From contig NZ_VOHQ01000001.1 in NCBI RefSeq assembly GCF_009192765.1, forward strand, positions 186,001-250,000: 64,000 bases of DNA, written 5' to 3'. Position numbers and translations under genes: made by a program. Shown one piece after another: positions 44,740-53,665 of the stretch (positions are counted from its first letter, which is position 1; each line of letters starts with the position of its first letter). Under the pieces are notes generated by a model that saw only the letters and a program-made list of their open reading frames with translations, ran no database searches and was not told where the DNA came from. Source of the stretch: Agriterribacter humi (GTDB taxonomy: Bacteria; Bacteroidota; Bacteroidia; Chitinophagales; Chitinophagaceae).

Positions 44740-46942
44740 ATTGCATATATTTTTCTATGGCCGTATCGTATTTATCCTTCCATACTTCTATTTCACCCCA
44801 ACTTTTTCCATCCACTACTATTTCATTTTCCGTAACCACGCCAATTTTTTCAAAGGGTATACCGGCGGCTTTTAGTTTTTCTTCCAATGCCGGAGTTTGT
44901 GTTTTACTAACGGAAACCACTACCCTGCTTTGCGCTTCACCAAACCAGAACGCATCCCGTCTGAATGTATTATTGGTTTGAACATCATAACCCAGTTCGC
45001 GGTTAAACCCGCTTTCGCAAAGCGTTACAAAAAGTCCGCCTTCACTGATGTCGTGTGCAGACTGAATTAAGTTGTTTTTAATTAAGCCGCTAACAGCCTG
45101 CTGTAAGCGATATTCTTCCTCCAGGTCAAAATATGGCGCCGGTGAATATTCCACACCATGCAGCTTATGTATATATTCAGAAGAATTGATATCATTCCTG
45201 CTTTGTCCTACCAGGAAAATCAAATCACCCGGCTGTTTAAAGTCCAGCGTCATTTTATCGCTGATATCATCCAGCAATCCCACCATGCCAATGGTTGGCG
45301 TGGGATACACCGCGCCTTCGGGATTTTGATTATAAAAGCTCACGTTACCACCGGTAACAGGCGTATCAAATTTTATACAGGCTTTACTCATCCCCTTAAT
45401 CGCATATACAAACTGATAATATACTTCGGGGTCGTAAGGATTACCGAAGTTGAGGCAGTTGGTAACGCCTAAGGGAGTACCGCCGCTGCATACGATATTC
45501 CTTGCCGCTTCGCTTACCGCAATCATACAACCCACAAACGGATCGGCAAAAACATAGCGGCTGTTGCAGTCTGTAGTAACCGCCAGTCCTTTTGTTGTAC
45601 CCTTTACTTTTACGATCTGCGCATCGCTGGGCGCATTGGTAGAGGTGTTGCCCGTACCCACCATGCTATCGTACTGTGTATATATCCAGCGCTTGGAAGC
45701 GATATTGGGAATGGTAATTATTTTTTCAGCAACGGCTTTCAAATCGGCAGGAACCGGTATGGTAGCAGCATCAAAGGCTTTCACCTTACTAAAATAAGCC
45801 GGCTCGCGGTATTCTCTTTCGTATACGGGAGCTCCGCCACCCAACACCAAACTTTCTGCAGGCAGTTCGGCTTCTAATTGGTCATGCATATAAAAGCGAA
45901 GCATGCCATCGGTAGTTACCTCACCTATTTGTGAACAGGGCAGGTCCCACTTATCAAATATAGTCAGCACTTCTTCTTCCCTTCCTTTTTTAACGATCAG
46001 CAGCATACGTTCCTGACTTTCGCTCAGCAGCAATTCCCAGGCTTTCATGCCCGACTGTCGCGTAGGTACATTATCCAGATTAATGCGCATACCCACGCCA
46101 CCTTTGGCGCTGGTTTCGGCCGTAGAACAAATGATGCCAGCCGCACCCATATCCTGCATACCCACCAGGGCGCCGGTTGGAATAAGCTCTAAGCAGGCTT
46201 CTAATAATTTTTTTTCCTGGAAAGGATCACCTACCTGCACGGCGGGAAGGTCTTCCACACTGCTGGCGGTAATATCGGCTGAAGCGAAAGCCGCTCCGCC
46301 CATACCATCTTTGCCCGTTGCCGAACCTACAATAAACACCGGGTTGCCTTCCCCTTCCGCGGTGGCGCTTACGGTTTGTCCTGCTTTTACCACGCCCACG
46401 CTCATGGCGTTTACTAACGGGTTGGTATGATAGCAATCCTCAAAATATATTTCGCCGCCTACGGTAGGCACACCAAAACAATTGCCATAATGACCAATGC
46501 CGTGTACTACCCCATTTAATAAATGTTGCGTCTTTTCTTCCCCGATATTGCCAAAGCGGAGGGAATTTAATGCTGCAATGGGCCGTGCCCCCATGGTAAA
46601 AATGTCGCGGTGAATACCCCCAACGCCTGTAGCCGCGCCCTGGAAGGGTTCAATAGCTGAAGGGTGGTTATGGCTTTCAATTTTAAACACCACGCCCCAG
46701 CCATCACCAATATCTGCCAGGCCGGCATTTTCCTCGCCTGCTTTCACCAATAGTTTGGCGCCCTCGCGTGGAAGTGTTTTCAACCATTTAATAGAATTTT
46801 TATAACTGCAATGCTCACTCCACATTACGGAGTAAGCGCTTAATTCGGTAAAGTTGGGAGTGCGGCCCAGTATCTTTTTGATCATCTCAAATTCTTCCGG
46901 GCGAAGTCCTAATTTTTCGGCTGTTTCAACTGTTATTTCCAT
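44720..46942 (-). CDS. purL: Phosphoribosylformylglycinamidine synthase subunit PurL
   Basis: A 740-residue protein of the small (Bacillus-type) PurL class, which needs separate PurQ and PurS subunits; neither is in the window. Characteristic segments are [16 protein letters not shown] near the N-terminus, [24 protein letters not shown] and the second-half [11 protein letters not shown]. It catalyses the ATP-dependent conversion of FGAR to FGAM in purine synthesis. Confidence 0.97.
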   Translation of the reverse strand: MEITVETAEKLGLRPEEFEMIKKILGRTPNFTELSAYSVMWSEHCSYKNSIKWLKTLPREGAKLLVKAGEENAGLADIGDGWGVVFKIESHNHPSAIEPFQGAATGVGGIHRDIFTMGARPIAALNSLRFGNIGEEKTQHLLNGVVHGIGHYGNCFGVPTVGGEIYFEDCYHTNPLVNAMSVGVVKAGQTVSATAEGEGNPVFIVGSATGKDGMGGAAFASADITASSVEDLPAVQVGDPFQEKKLLEACLELIPTGALVGMQDMGAAGIICSTAETSAKGGVGMRINLDNVPTRQSGMKAWELLLSESQERMLLIVKKGREEEVLTIFDKWDLPCSQIGEVTTDGMLRFYMHDQLEAELPAESLVLGGGAPVYEREYREPAYFSKVKAFDAATIPVPADLKAVAEKIITIPNIASKRWIYTQYDSMVGTGNTSTNAPSDAQIVKVKGTTKGLAVTTDCNSRYVFADPFVGCMIAVSEAARNIVCSGGTPLGVTNCLNFGNPYDPEVYYQFVYAIKGMSKACIKFDTPVTGGNVSFYNQNPEGAVYPTPTIGMVGLLDDISDKMTLDFKQPGDLIFLVGQSRNDINSSEYIHKLHGVEYSPAPYFDLEEEYRLQQAVSGLIKNNLIQSAHDISEGGLFVTLCESGFNRELGYDVQTNNTFRRDAFWFGEAQSRVVVSVSKTQTPALEEKLKAAGIPFEKIGVVTENEIVVDGKSWGEIEVWKDKYDTAIEKYMQYEDQAV

Positions 46943-47288
46943 GTAAAGTATGTATCAAAGTATAGGAAGCCGCGAAATTACGAAATGGCAGCGGGATTTA
47001 TGACCGGGATTGCAGGATGTTGGTATTACCGGGATAAATGTGAAGAAGAAGGAGATTTTTATGGCCCCGACGTTCGGTACGGGTAGCATCTTTCCTTGCG
47101 TCGCACACTTGTACGTTAGGAGCATTGCGCGGCAAGCTGATGCCCATTGGCGCAAGTATTCCGGGCTACACACAAAACAGTGCGACCAACCCTGCGTCAG
47201 CGCGGGACGAGCGCCGGTACCCGCTGTTTTTCACCGAAGGCATATCTGTGGTGTAAAGGAATCCAAATGAACTGCACGTAAATCCGCT
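46943..47288. repeat. GC-rich gap with small dispersed repeats
   Basis: No gene is supported. The segment 47101-47133 beginning TCGCACACTT aligns without gaps to 49917-49949 (26 of 33 identical by eye). GAGCGCCGGTACCCGC (about 47208) and an inverted GGCGCAAGT (47150-47158) resemble the CACTnGCGCnGGT motif repeated at 48977, 49219 and 49628. Base composition is higher in GC than the flanks. Confidence 0.6.
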
Positions 47289-47741
47289 TTAAAATGGCTT
47301 CAACACCATCAGTACAATGATCATTAAGAAAATCATATTCTCTATTCGTTCATAAAAGAACAATTTACCGGCTAATACATAATAGGCATCCGGTATTTTA
47401 TCATCTGAACTGTTTTTCAATAATGCCTTTACCGGCTTCGATCTTGGTGATAAAATAACCGGTCCGAATGTCAGTGCAATGATGAAGAGCACCAAACTGG
47501 TAACATACCATCCCATTTGAAATAAATACGGACGAATTGCGCCCATCGTTACACCAGAAAGCAGCAGCAGTGTTCCCCCCACCATCACGAAATGGTGTAA
47601 CCGGTTCCGGATGAGGTAAGCATGTTTTAACTCTGCCATTGTTTTTGCCTTTGTCACAATATAAATCATAACAAAGCCCGGCCCCATACCCAAAATGGCA
47701 GAAAAAACATGGATCAACAAAAGAAAATTATAAAACGTCAT
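47289..47741 (-). CDS. DUF2269-like integral membrane protein
   Basis: A 150-residue protein with four membrane helices. The N-terminal FLLLIHVFSAILGMGPGFV, with its His and Gly residues, and the later LFFYERIENMIFLMII fit the DUF2269 family of predicted integral membrane proteins. Function is unknown. Confidence 0.75.
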   Translation of the reverse strand: MTFYNFLLLIHVFSAILGMGPGFVMIYIVTKAKTMAELKHAYLIRNRLHHFVMVGGTLLLLSGVTMGAIRPYLFQMGWYVTSLVLFIIALTFGPVILSPRSKPVKALLKNSSDDKIPDAYYVLAGKLFFYERIENMIFLMIIVLMVLKPF

Positions 47742-47898
47742 GATCTAAACTTCCAGCTTTGCAATATTACCCGGCTTTACAAACATATCCTAATGATGAT
47801 GGGAAAGGTCTGTAATACAGCGAACTTTTTTTGCTAATTTATTACAGATTTAGATCAACAAACGGTATGAAGGGGGATAATGTGATACTTTTGCCACT

Positions 47899-48891
47899 AT
47901 GCCATTTCGGTTTTATAATCCTTTCGAAAATTTACATCTTAACGACAGCACCTGCTTTCTTACGGGCGTGGATATTATACACCCAGACGAAAATATTACC
48001 GTTTTCCCTGCCTGGATACTTGATCGCTTTCTGCTGAGAGATCAAAAATTTAAAATGATAGATCAGGTAACTTCTATTTTGTACGGAGATCTGAAGTTGC
48101 CATGTTCCGCCAAAGTAGCCAAGGCTTTCAACGACCTGGAATTTAAAATCCAGGAAGCTTTTAATAACGGCTATGATGGGGTACAGTCCATATCGTCTGA
48201 AAACCTGTTTTTATGGATGAGTAAAATAGTATATGGTGTTTTGTATCATGATTTGCTTCTTGAAAAGACAAGACTGCAAAAGCAAGACAAAGTATTCCGG
48301 CTTTCATCCCGTTTAAAAGAACGGTTGGGTTTGTTTCACCTGATGCTCCAGTCATTGGTTTCACCTGTTACATTTAAAGGGTTAGAGCCCTGGAGTATTT
48401 CCGTTGTAAGACTAAAATATTCAAAAGACATTTTTAATTACCGTGATGATCCCGTCAACCTTATCTTCTCGCTTGGCATGAATGGGTTTGGACTCATAGC
48501 CTGTCTCCAGGACAGCGGTCTGGTAAAGCAAACGCAAAAAGAGATTCTTGATAAGATAAACGATGCAGTATTGCATCCTGTTCAATTTGAGGAGCTATGC
48601 GCAAGGTTCTTCTATTCAAATTATCTTTTGCATTATCAACCAAAATACAACATTGAGAAGAATAATGCAGGCATTACCATTGAAACATTACCTGTAGCAG
48701 CAGATGCCGGCAAACCGTTGTTCGGTAAATGGGATGATTCTATTTTTGCACAGGTTTTGGCAGAGCATTGGAGACCGTGGGGCTTTACAAAAAAAGACAT
48801 TATTACAGTTCCCAATGATCCGATCAGTTTTTTGAAAAATGATTATACGCATGAGTTTATAGCGCCGGATTCAATCCATTTGCCGTGCTAA
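47899..48891 (+). CDS. Conserved hypothetical protein
   Basis: A 330-residue soluble protein without signal peptide or membrane segment. An N-terminal CFLTGVDI and VFPAWILDRFLL resemble the openings of HNH-like zinc-finger proteins, but no second Cys pair or HNH motif is visible. The rest is mainly helical. I do not recognise a characterised family. It lies alone, next to the repeat-rich zone, and is of normal base composition. Confidence 0.75.
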   Translation: MPFRFYNPFENLHLNDSTCFLTGVDIIHPDENITVFPAWILDRFLLRDQKFKMIDQVTSILYGDLKLPCSAKVAKAFNDLEFKIQEAFNNGYDGVQSISSENLFLWMSKIVYGVLYHDLLLEKTRLQKQDKVFRLSSRLKERLGLFHLMLQSLVSPVTFKGLEPWSISVVRLKYSKDIFNYRDDPVNLIFSLGMNGFGLIACLQDSGLVKQTQKEILDKINDAVLHPVQFEELCARFFYSNYLLHYQPKYNIEKNNAGITIETLPVAADAGKPLFGKWDDSIFAQVLAEHWRPWGFTKKDIITVPNDPISFLKNDYTHEFIAPDSIHLPC

Positions 48892-49243
48892 AAAGAGGGC
48901 ATATCCTGCCGTAAGAAGTCTCAATTTACGTTTGTGCTGTCGGGCTTGTCGTTTGTATTGTTGCTTTTCTCTTCTCCCCGCACTGGCGCCGGTCTGCAGC
49001 AGCGCAAAGAGCAGAGCCGACCGGTGCTTATCTATTACTTGTTTAGCAATAAGAGCAGTAACGGTAAAGGCAGAAGGTCTGGCTAATCACAAAGCTATGC
49101 TATCAAACCTGTGCCAGCACGGGAAAGTATTCCCATAGATTCCTCGTGCCCCGCCCTGGCGGGCAGGTTACCAATGACGTTTATGAAAGGTTAATTATCA
49201 GCACTGTAAAATTCAGCGCTCTCACTCGCGCTGGTCAATAGTG
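48892..49243. repeat. Repeat-rich gap before the ORF6N gene
   Basis: No gene is supported. A 23-base unit CCCGCACTGGCGCCGGTCTG (48977-48999, last three bases CAG) is related to the units at 49219-49241 and 49628-49650. CGCCCTGGCGGGCAGG (about 49153) is a short GC-rich palindrome-like sequence. Confidence 0.6.
49219..49241 (+). repeat. Direct repeat, left copy
   Basis: CTCTCACTCGCGCTGGTC plus AATAG. It matches 49628-49650 in 19 of 23 positions by eye, in the same orientation, and ends 2 bases before the ORF6N ATG. Confidence 0.7.
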
Positions 49244-49537
49244 ATGGCAAAGAAGGAAATACAAATCCTGGTAATGGAGCAAAAAATATTGAATCACATT
49301 TATGTGGTGCGAGGCGAAAAAATAATGCTGGACAGAGATCTTGCCGAACTGTATGGAGTAGAAACAAGAGTGCTGAAACAGGCGGTTAAAAGAAATGCGG
49401 ACCGGTTTCCTAAAGATTTTATGTTCGAGATGGCCAGCAAAGACATCGAAAATATTTTTGGCGTACTAAAAGAGTTGATAGAAAAAGATGCCAGACCTGC
49501 AACCCGAAACAAAATTGGCTTTAAACACTACGACTAA
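49244..49537 (+). pseudogene. ORF6N-domain protein with probable internal deletion
   Basis: A 97-residue open frame. Residues about 10-75 (ILNHIYVVRGEKIMLDRDLAELYGVETRVLKQAV, then NADRFPKDFMFEM) form a clear ORF6N DNA-binding domain of phage antirepressor type. The next residues jump to NIFGVLKELIEKD and RNKIGFK, which resemble the last residues of full-length ORF6N proteins of about 170-190 residues. The middle, normally containing the TEQGVAML-like segment, is missing, so an in-frame internal deletion is inferred. It lies between direct repeats at 49219 and 49628. Confidence 0.75.
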
Positions 49538-50160
49538 GCATTGTCAATCACAAGGCTCAGCTTAACGCCAACGATGGTTAAAAAAGTTGAGCATTTGCAC
49601 AAAGTTGCCGGGAACGTTGAGTAACATCTCTCACTCCCGTTGGTCTGTAGCAAAAGCAATGTGCATGACTAACCATAGGCTGCCCCGAATTGCTTCAATA
49701 TAGCCCCACTCTATCCCAAAGGGATACAAGGTTTATAAAGAACTATGGGGAAAGTCTTCGACCCCTTCGGAGTCGCACCATTTCGATGTTAGCAGGATTA
49801 TAGACCTGCAACCCTTTCAGGGTTGTATAACATGTCTTATGCCGTATACCTTTCACATCATATGAATCGTGTGTTAATGCAATTGCCGATTTCCAGGCAT
49901 TAATTCATTTCCCGCATCGCACACTTCGGCTTTAGGAACATTGGGTGGCCGGGAAATGTGAAAAAACGGTATTCTGGCATGATTTTATTCTAAGTATTAA
50001 TTGAAGAGAACTATTATGAAATTAACGTTCCTGGTTTAACCACCTGATTAGATACGAAGCCTGCTGAAGGGGTTCTGATCCTTCGATACAGGATTATTGT
50101 ACCAAGAGGAAAGCAATAATAGCGACCTGCTTTAATTCAAAAAATTAATATTTGCTTATC
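49538..50160. repeat. Gene-free region with short hairpin repeats
   Basis: The right direct repeat lies at 49628-49650 (CTCTCACTCCCGTTGGTC). Three small hairpins follow: TATCCC/GGGATA (49712-49726), CGAC...GTCG (49759-49775, with CCCTTCGGA inside) and CAACCCT/AGGGTTG (49809-49825). The TCGCACACTT repeat is at 49917-49949. No gene is supported. Confidence 0.7.
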
Positions 50161-50634
50161 ATGAAAATACTCTGTGTGATTTTTTTGTGCATGGTGCAAC
50201 ACTATAATTCCTTTGCTCAATACACGGCCAGGGAATCAGCATTAGGCATTCGTGCCGGAGGTGCAACAGGTATTACTTACAAAAAATTCTTTAATAGCAA
50301 TTTCGCTTTTGAGGTAATTGCCGCCAAGGATTTTCCAGAAGATAACGATGGTATTTTTATTTCCGGTTTATTTGAAAAACATGCTGCCCTTGCCGGCAAA
50401 CGATTTTCGGCATTGATTGGAGGTGGACCTTCCTATCATTTTGAAAGAAATAGTTTTGGATTAGCCGCTATTATCGGTTTTGACTGGAGGATTTTGAATT
50501 CCCCTCTTAATCTTCAGGTGGATTGGAGTCCAGGTTATTATTTTGCCGGCGAAAAGGGCTTTACCACAGTTAATGCTGCTTTTAGTGTCCGATATATCTT
50601 AAATCGGAAGCAGGTTTATTCTGATGATTATTGA
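50161..50634 (+). CDS. Small outer-membrane beta-barrel-like protein
   Basis: A 157-residue exported protein. The start is MKILCVIFLCM (50161) rather than an in-frame TTG three codons earlier. The signal peptide ends near NSFAQY. The mature part shows alternating beta-strands with Gly and aromatic residues and ends in a strand, FSVRYIL, suggesting an eight-stranded barrel. No named family is certain. Confidence 0.7.
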   Translation: MKILCVIFLCMVQHYNSFAQYTARESALGIRAGGATGITYKKFFNSNFAFEVIAAKDFPEDNDGIFISGLFEKHAALAGKRFSALIGGGPSYHFERNSFGLAAIIGFDWRILNSPLNLQVDWSPGYYFAGEKGFTTVNAAFSVRYILNRKQVYSDDY

Positions 50635-51057
50635 GATGAAAGCTTTTTTAATTAAAAGATCATACGCATTTTACTGTAATAACGAGGAACACGCCCTTAA
50701 TATTTTTCTTCAAAATGAAAGGAGCAGACACGGACGGAAAGAATAAATGCATAAGCTGTTCTGCGATGAAATTCTGACCGAGCAATCGCATGAGCCGATT
50801 TCAGCAAGTTTGTGCTCTCCCGATTTTTGCTTCCATAGTCTTATTTAGCTCATAACGTAGAACGAATTCCCCACTTGGAGAGCGCCAAATATGCTCTCCC
50901 CGGACTTTGTCGCTTAACTTTTTTTGAACAGGCGCTTTTTTCTTAATGCAATCTTACGGATAACAGCGATCTCCAACATCCCTTTAACAGGTAAGTACCG
51001 GATGGAATAGAGACGAGTTTTGATTAATTTTATGCTTTTGCAACAGCATCTTTAAAC
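50635..51057. other. Gene-free region before the TonB-dependent receptor
   Basis: 423 bases without a supported gene. GCTCTCC occurs at about 50812 and 50893, with GGAGAGC between them at about 50876, giving short inverted repeats. TATGCTTTTG near 51030 loosely resembles a -7 box for the receptor gene. Confidence 0.4.
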
Positions 51058-53553
51058 TTGTTTCCATTGAACCAACATTTATCTGCCATTATTAAAAGAA
51101 AAAGGATTGCCCGCTTTAGAAAGCTTTCTTCTTCAACTATTATTTGTAATTTTTTCTTTTTTCTTTTACTGTTCATATGCCCGGTACTGCAGGCGCAAAA
51201 AAAACAGGATCTGAAAATAACCGGCAAGGTTACGGAGGCACGGAACAACACGGCACTTGGATACGCCACCGTTCAACTGTATAAGCTGCACGACAGTTCT
51301 TCGGTTGCTACTGTTACCACCGGAGAATCGGGCAATTTTACCCTTGAAGCACCTGCGGGTACATACTATGCCCTGATTGAATTTATTGGTTACAATCCGT
51401 TTAAAACCGCTACTATCACACTTACACCGGGTAATACACCGTTCAACCTTGGTGTTATACCACTCATTTCTGCTTCTAAAACGCTTGAAGAAGTATATAT
51501 TCAGGCCGAGAAAAGCTCAATGGAATTATCGCTCGACAAAAAAATATTCAATGTAGGCAAAGACCTGGCAAATGCCGGGGGAACCGCTGCCGATATTTTG
51601 AGCAATATCCCTTCAGTAGCAGTAGATGTGGAAGGCAATGTAAGCCTGAGAGGCAGCAACAGTGTGCGGATACTGATAGACGGAAAGCCATCAGGTTTAG
51701 TGAGCATCAAAGGCGGAAGCGGCCTGCAGCAACTGCAGGGAAGCATGGTAGAAAAAGTAGAGATCATCACCAACCCATCTGCCCGTTATGAAGCGGAAGG
51801 CATGGGCGGCATCATTAATATTGTATTAAAAAAGGAACGCAAGGAAGGGTTCAACGGTTCTTTTGATGTAGTGGCAGGATATCCTGAAAATTTTGGAATA
51901 GCAGCCAACGTAAATTACCGCCGTAAAGATTTTAATTTTTTCGTTAATTATTCCGCCTCTTACCGCAATGCGCCGGGAAAAAATGACCTGTACCAGGAAC
52001 TATACCGCAACGACAGCACTTTCATCTCCACCAAAAATATGGAGCACCATTTAAAAGGCATGTACAATAACGCAAGAGCAGGATTAGACTATTTCTTCGA
52101 TGATAAAAATATACTAACGGCCGCCTATACCTACCGGCTCAGCAAAGGCAAACGTTTTTCCGATATCTTTTACCACGATTATGAATCGACCATAAAAAAT
52201 CTTACCGGCATTACCCACCGCACACAGGACGAAACAGAAACGGAACCCAATTCGGAATATGCGCTCAGCTATAAAAGAACCTTTGCCCGGCAGGGACAGG
52301 AATTAACCGCCGATGTACGCTACCTTGATAATTGGGAAAACTCTGATCAATATTTCGGGCAGCAAAGCTTTAACCCGGATGGCAGCCACACAGATATACC
52401 TTTTATATTGCAGCGCTCCGTAAATGATGAAACTGAAAAACAATACCTCACCCAAATTGATTATATCCATCCTTTTGGAGAAAAGGGAAAGCTTGAGGCG
52501 GGACTGCGCAGCAGCTTCCGTAATATGACCAATAATTATACGGTAACCGAAGAGGATGCAAACGGCGACTGGTTTGAACTGCCGGGGCTGACGAATAATT
52601 TTTTATACAAAGAAAACATCAATGCCCTGTATGCCATATTGGGCAATAAGGTTAAAAAAATTTCCTATCAGTTGGGGCTTCGCAGTGAGCTCACCAATGT
52701 AACCACCACCCTCAAACAAACCAATGAAGTAAATCCGCGCAAATACCTGAACCTTTTCCCGAGTGCGCATGTTACGTATGATCTGCCCGAAGGACATGCT
52801 ATACAGGTAAGCTACAGCAGGCGGGTACGCCGCCCTCAGTACAATGATCTCAGTCCGTTTATGACCTATAGCGATAACCGCAATTACTGGAGCGGCAACC
52901 CTGATCTTGATCCGGAATTCACTCATTCTTTTGAAATAGGCCATATAAAATATCTCGATAGGGCATCCATCAGTTCATCATTATACTACAGGAATACGAA
53001 AGGAAAGATATTGTATGTAAAAAGAGTGGATGAACAGGGCAACTCGGTTACCCTTCCGCAAAACCTGGCAACCGAAAATTCGTTTGGCGCTGAATTTACA
53101 GGATCATATTCGGCTTTTACCTGGTGGAAAACAGATGCCAGCATTAATTTTTTTCGCGCCATTACCGATGGCAGCAACCTTGATGATGAATTTAGGAGCG
53201 ATACGTATAGCTGGTTGGTGCGTTTACTCTCTCGGGCTACTGTTTGGAAGAATACGGATATACAAATCCGCGGCAACTACGAAGCGCCACAACAAACACC
53301 GCAGGGCAGACGCAAATCAATAGCTACAATGGACCTGGCTGTTAGTAAAGATATTCTTAAAGATAAAGCCACCCTTACGCTGAATGTTTTAGATGTTTTT
53401 AATTCACGCCGTTACCGCTCCATTACCGAAGGCGCTAATTTTTACACGGAAAACATGTCGCAGGGAAGATTGCGGCAGGTTAATCTTACCTTCAATTACC
53501 GGCTTCGCCAGCCCAAGAAAAAAGTAAAAGAAACACTGGAGCAGGAATCGTAG
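51058..53553 (+). CDS. TonB-dependent outer-membrane receptor (OMP_b-brl_3 type)
   Basis: An 831-residue protein. A signal peptide (NFFFFLLLFICPVLQAQ) precedes a carboxypeptidase-regulatory-like domain (about 50-140), a plug domain (about 150-265, with LRGSNSVRILIDGKPSGL) and a barrel ending in LTFNYRLRQ. It lacks the SusC signature and has no SusD partner, so it is a non-SusC receptor of unknown ligand. No ATG precedes the signal peptide in frame; TTG at 51058 is the best candidate, and the TTG at 51067 is an alternative. Confidence 0.88.
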   Translation: MFPLNQHLSAIIKRKRIARFRKLSSSTIICNFFFFLLLFICPVLQAQKKQDLKITGKVTEARNNTALGYATVQLYKLHDSSSVATVTTGESGNFTLEAPAGTYYALIEFIGYNPFKTATITLTPGNTPFNLGVIPLISASKTLEEVYIQAEKSSMELSLDKKIFNVGKDLANAGGTAADILSNIPSVAVDVEGNVSLRGSNSVRILIDGKPSGLVSIKGGSGLQQLQGSMVEKVEIITNPSARYEAEGMGGIINIVLKKERKEGFNGSFDVVAGYPENFGIAANVNYRRKDFNFFVNYSASYRNAPGKNDLYQELYRNDSTFISTKNMEHHLKGMYNNARAGLDYFFDDKNILTAAYTYRLSKGKRFSDIFYHDYESTIKNLTGITHRTQDETETEPNSEYALSYKRTFARQGQELTADVRYLDNWENSDQYFGQQSFNPDGSHTDIPFILQRSVNDETEKQYLTQIDYIHPFGEKGKLEAGLRSSFRNMTNNYTVTEEDANGDWFELPGLTNNFLYKENINALYAILGNKVKKISYQLGLRSELTNVTTTLKQTNEVNPRKYLNLFPSAHVTYDLPEGHAIQVSYSRRVRRPQYNDLSPFMTYSDNRNYWSGNPDLDPEFTHSFEIGHIKYLDRASISSSLYYRNTKGKILYVKRVDEQGNSVTLPQNLATENSFGAEFTGSYSAFTWWKTDASINFFRAITDGSNLDDEFRSDTYSWLVRLLSRATVWKNTDIQIRGNYEAPQQTPQGRRKSIATMDLAVSKDILKDKATLTLNVLDVFNSRRYRSITEGANFYTENMSQGRLRQVNLTFNYRLRQPKKKVKETLEQES

Positions 53554-53602
53554 ACAAATGGGCTGAAATTTAGATGACGATAATTTACCCCAATATTTTT
53601 TA

Positions 53603-53627
53603 ATTGATTATGTGCGGGTATATCAAT
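53603..53627. promoter_or_regulatory. Inverted repeat upstream of the P-type ATPase
   Basis: ATTGAT (53603-53608) and ATCAAT (53622-53627) are separated by 13 bases, about 40 bases before the ATPase ATG. FNR-type half-sites read TTGAT/ATCAA but use a 4-base spacer, so this is only a possible operator. Confidence 0.25.
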
Positions 53628-53665
53628 AATTTCCTGTTGCGTTACCGCATTATACAAAAGTCATC

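Noticed and set aside
47101-47133. Idea that the TCGCACACTT...GTTAGG repeat is an integron attC site
   Set aside because: GTTAGGA does not fit the attC core fully, no paired opposite core was found, and no integron integrase is in the window.
47886-47893. TACTTTTG as promoter of the 47899 gene
   Set aside because: It ends 5 bases before the ATG, which would force a leaderless transcript, and there is no -33 element; kept only as chance.
48932-49138. Cys-rich 68-codon open frame
   Set aside because: It is a reading of the GC-rich repeats at 48977 and lacks a plausible start site or domain.
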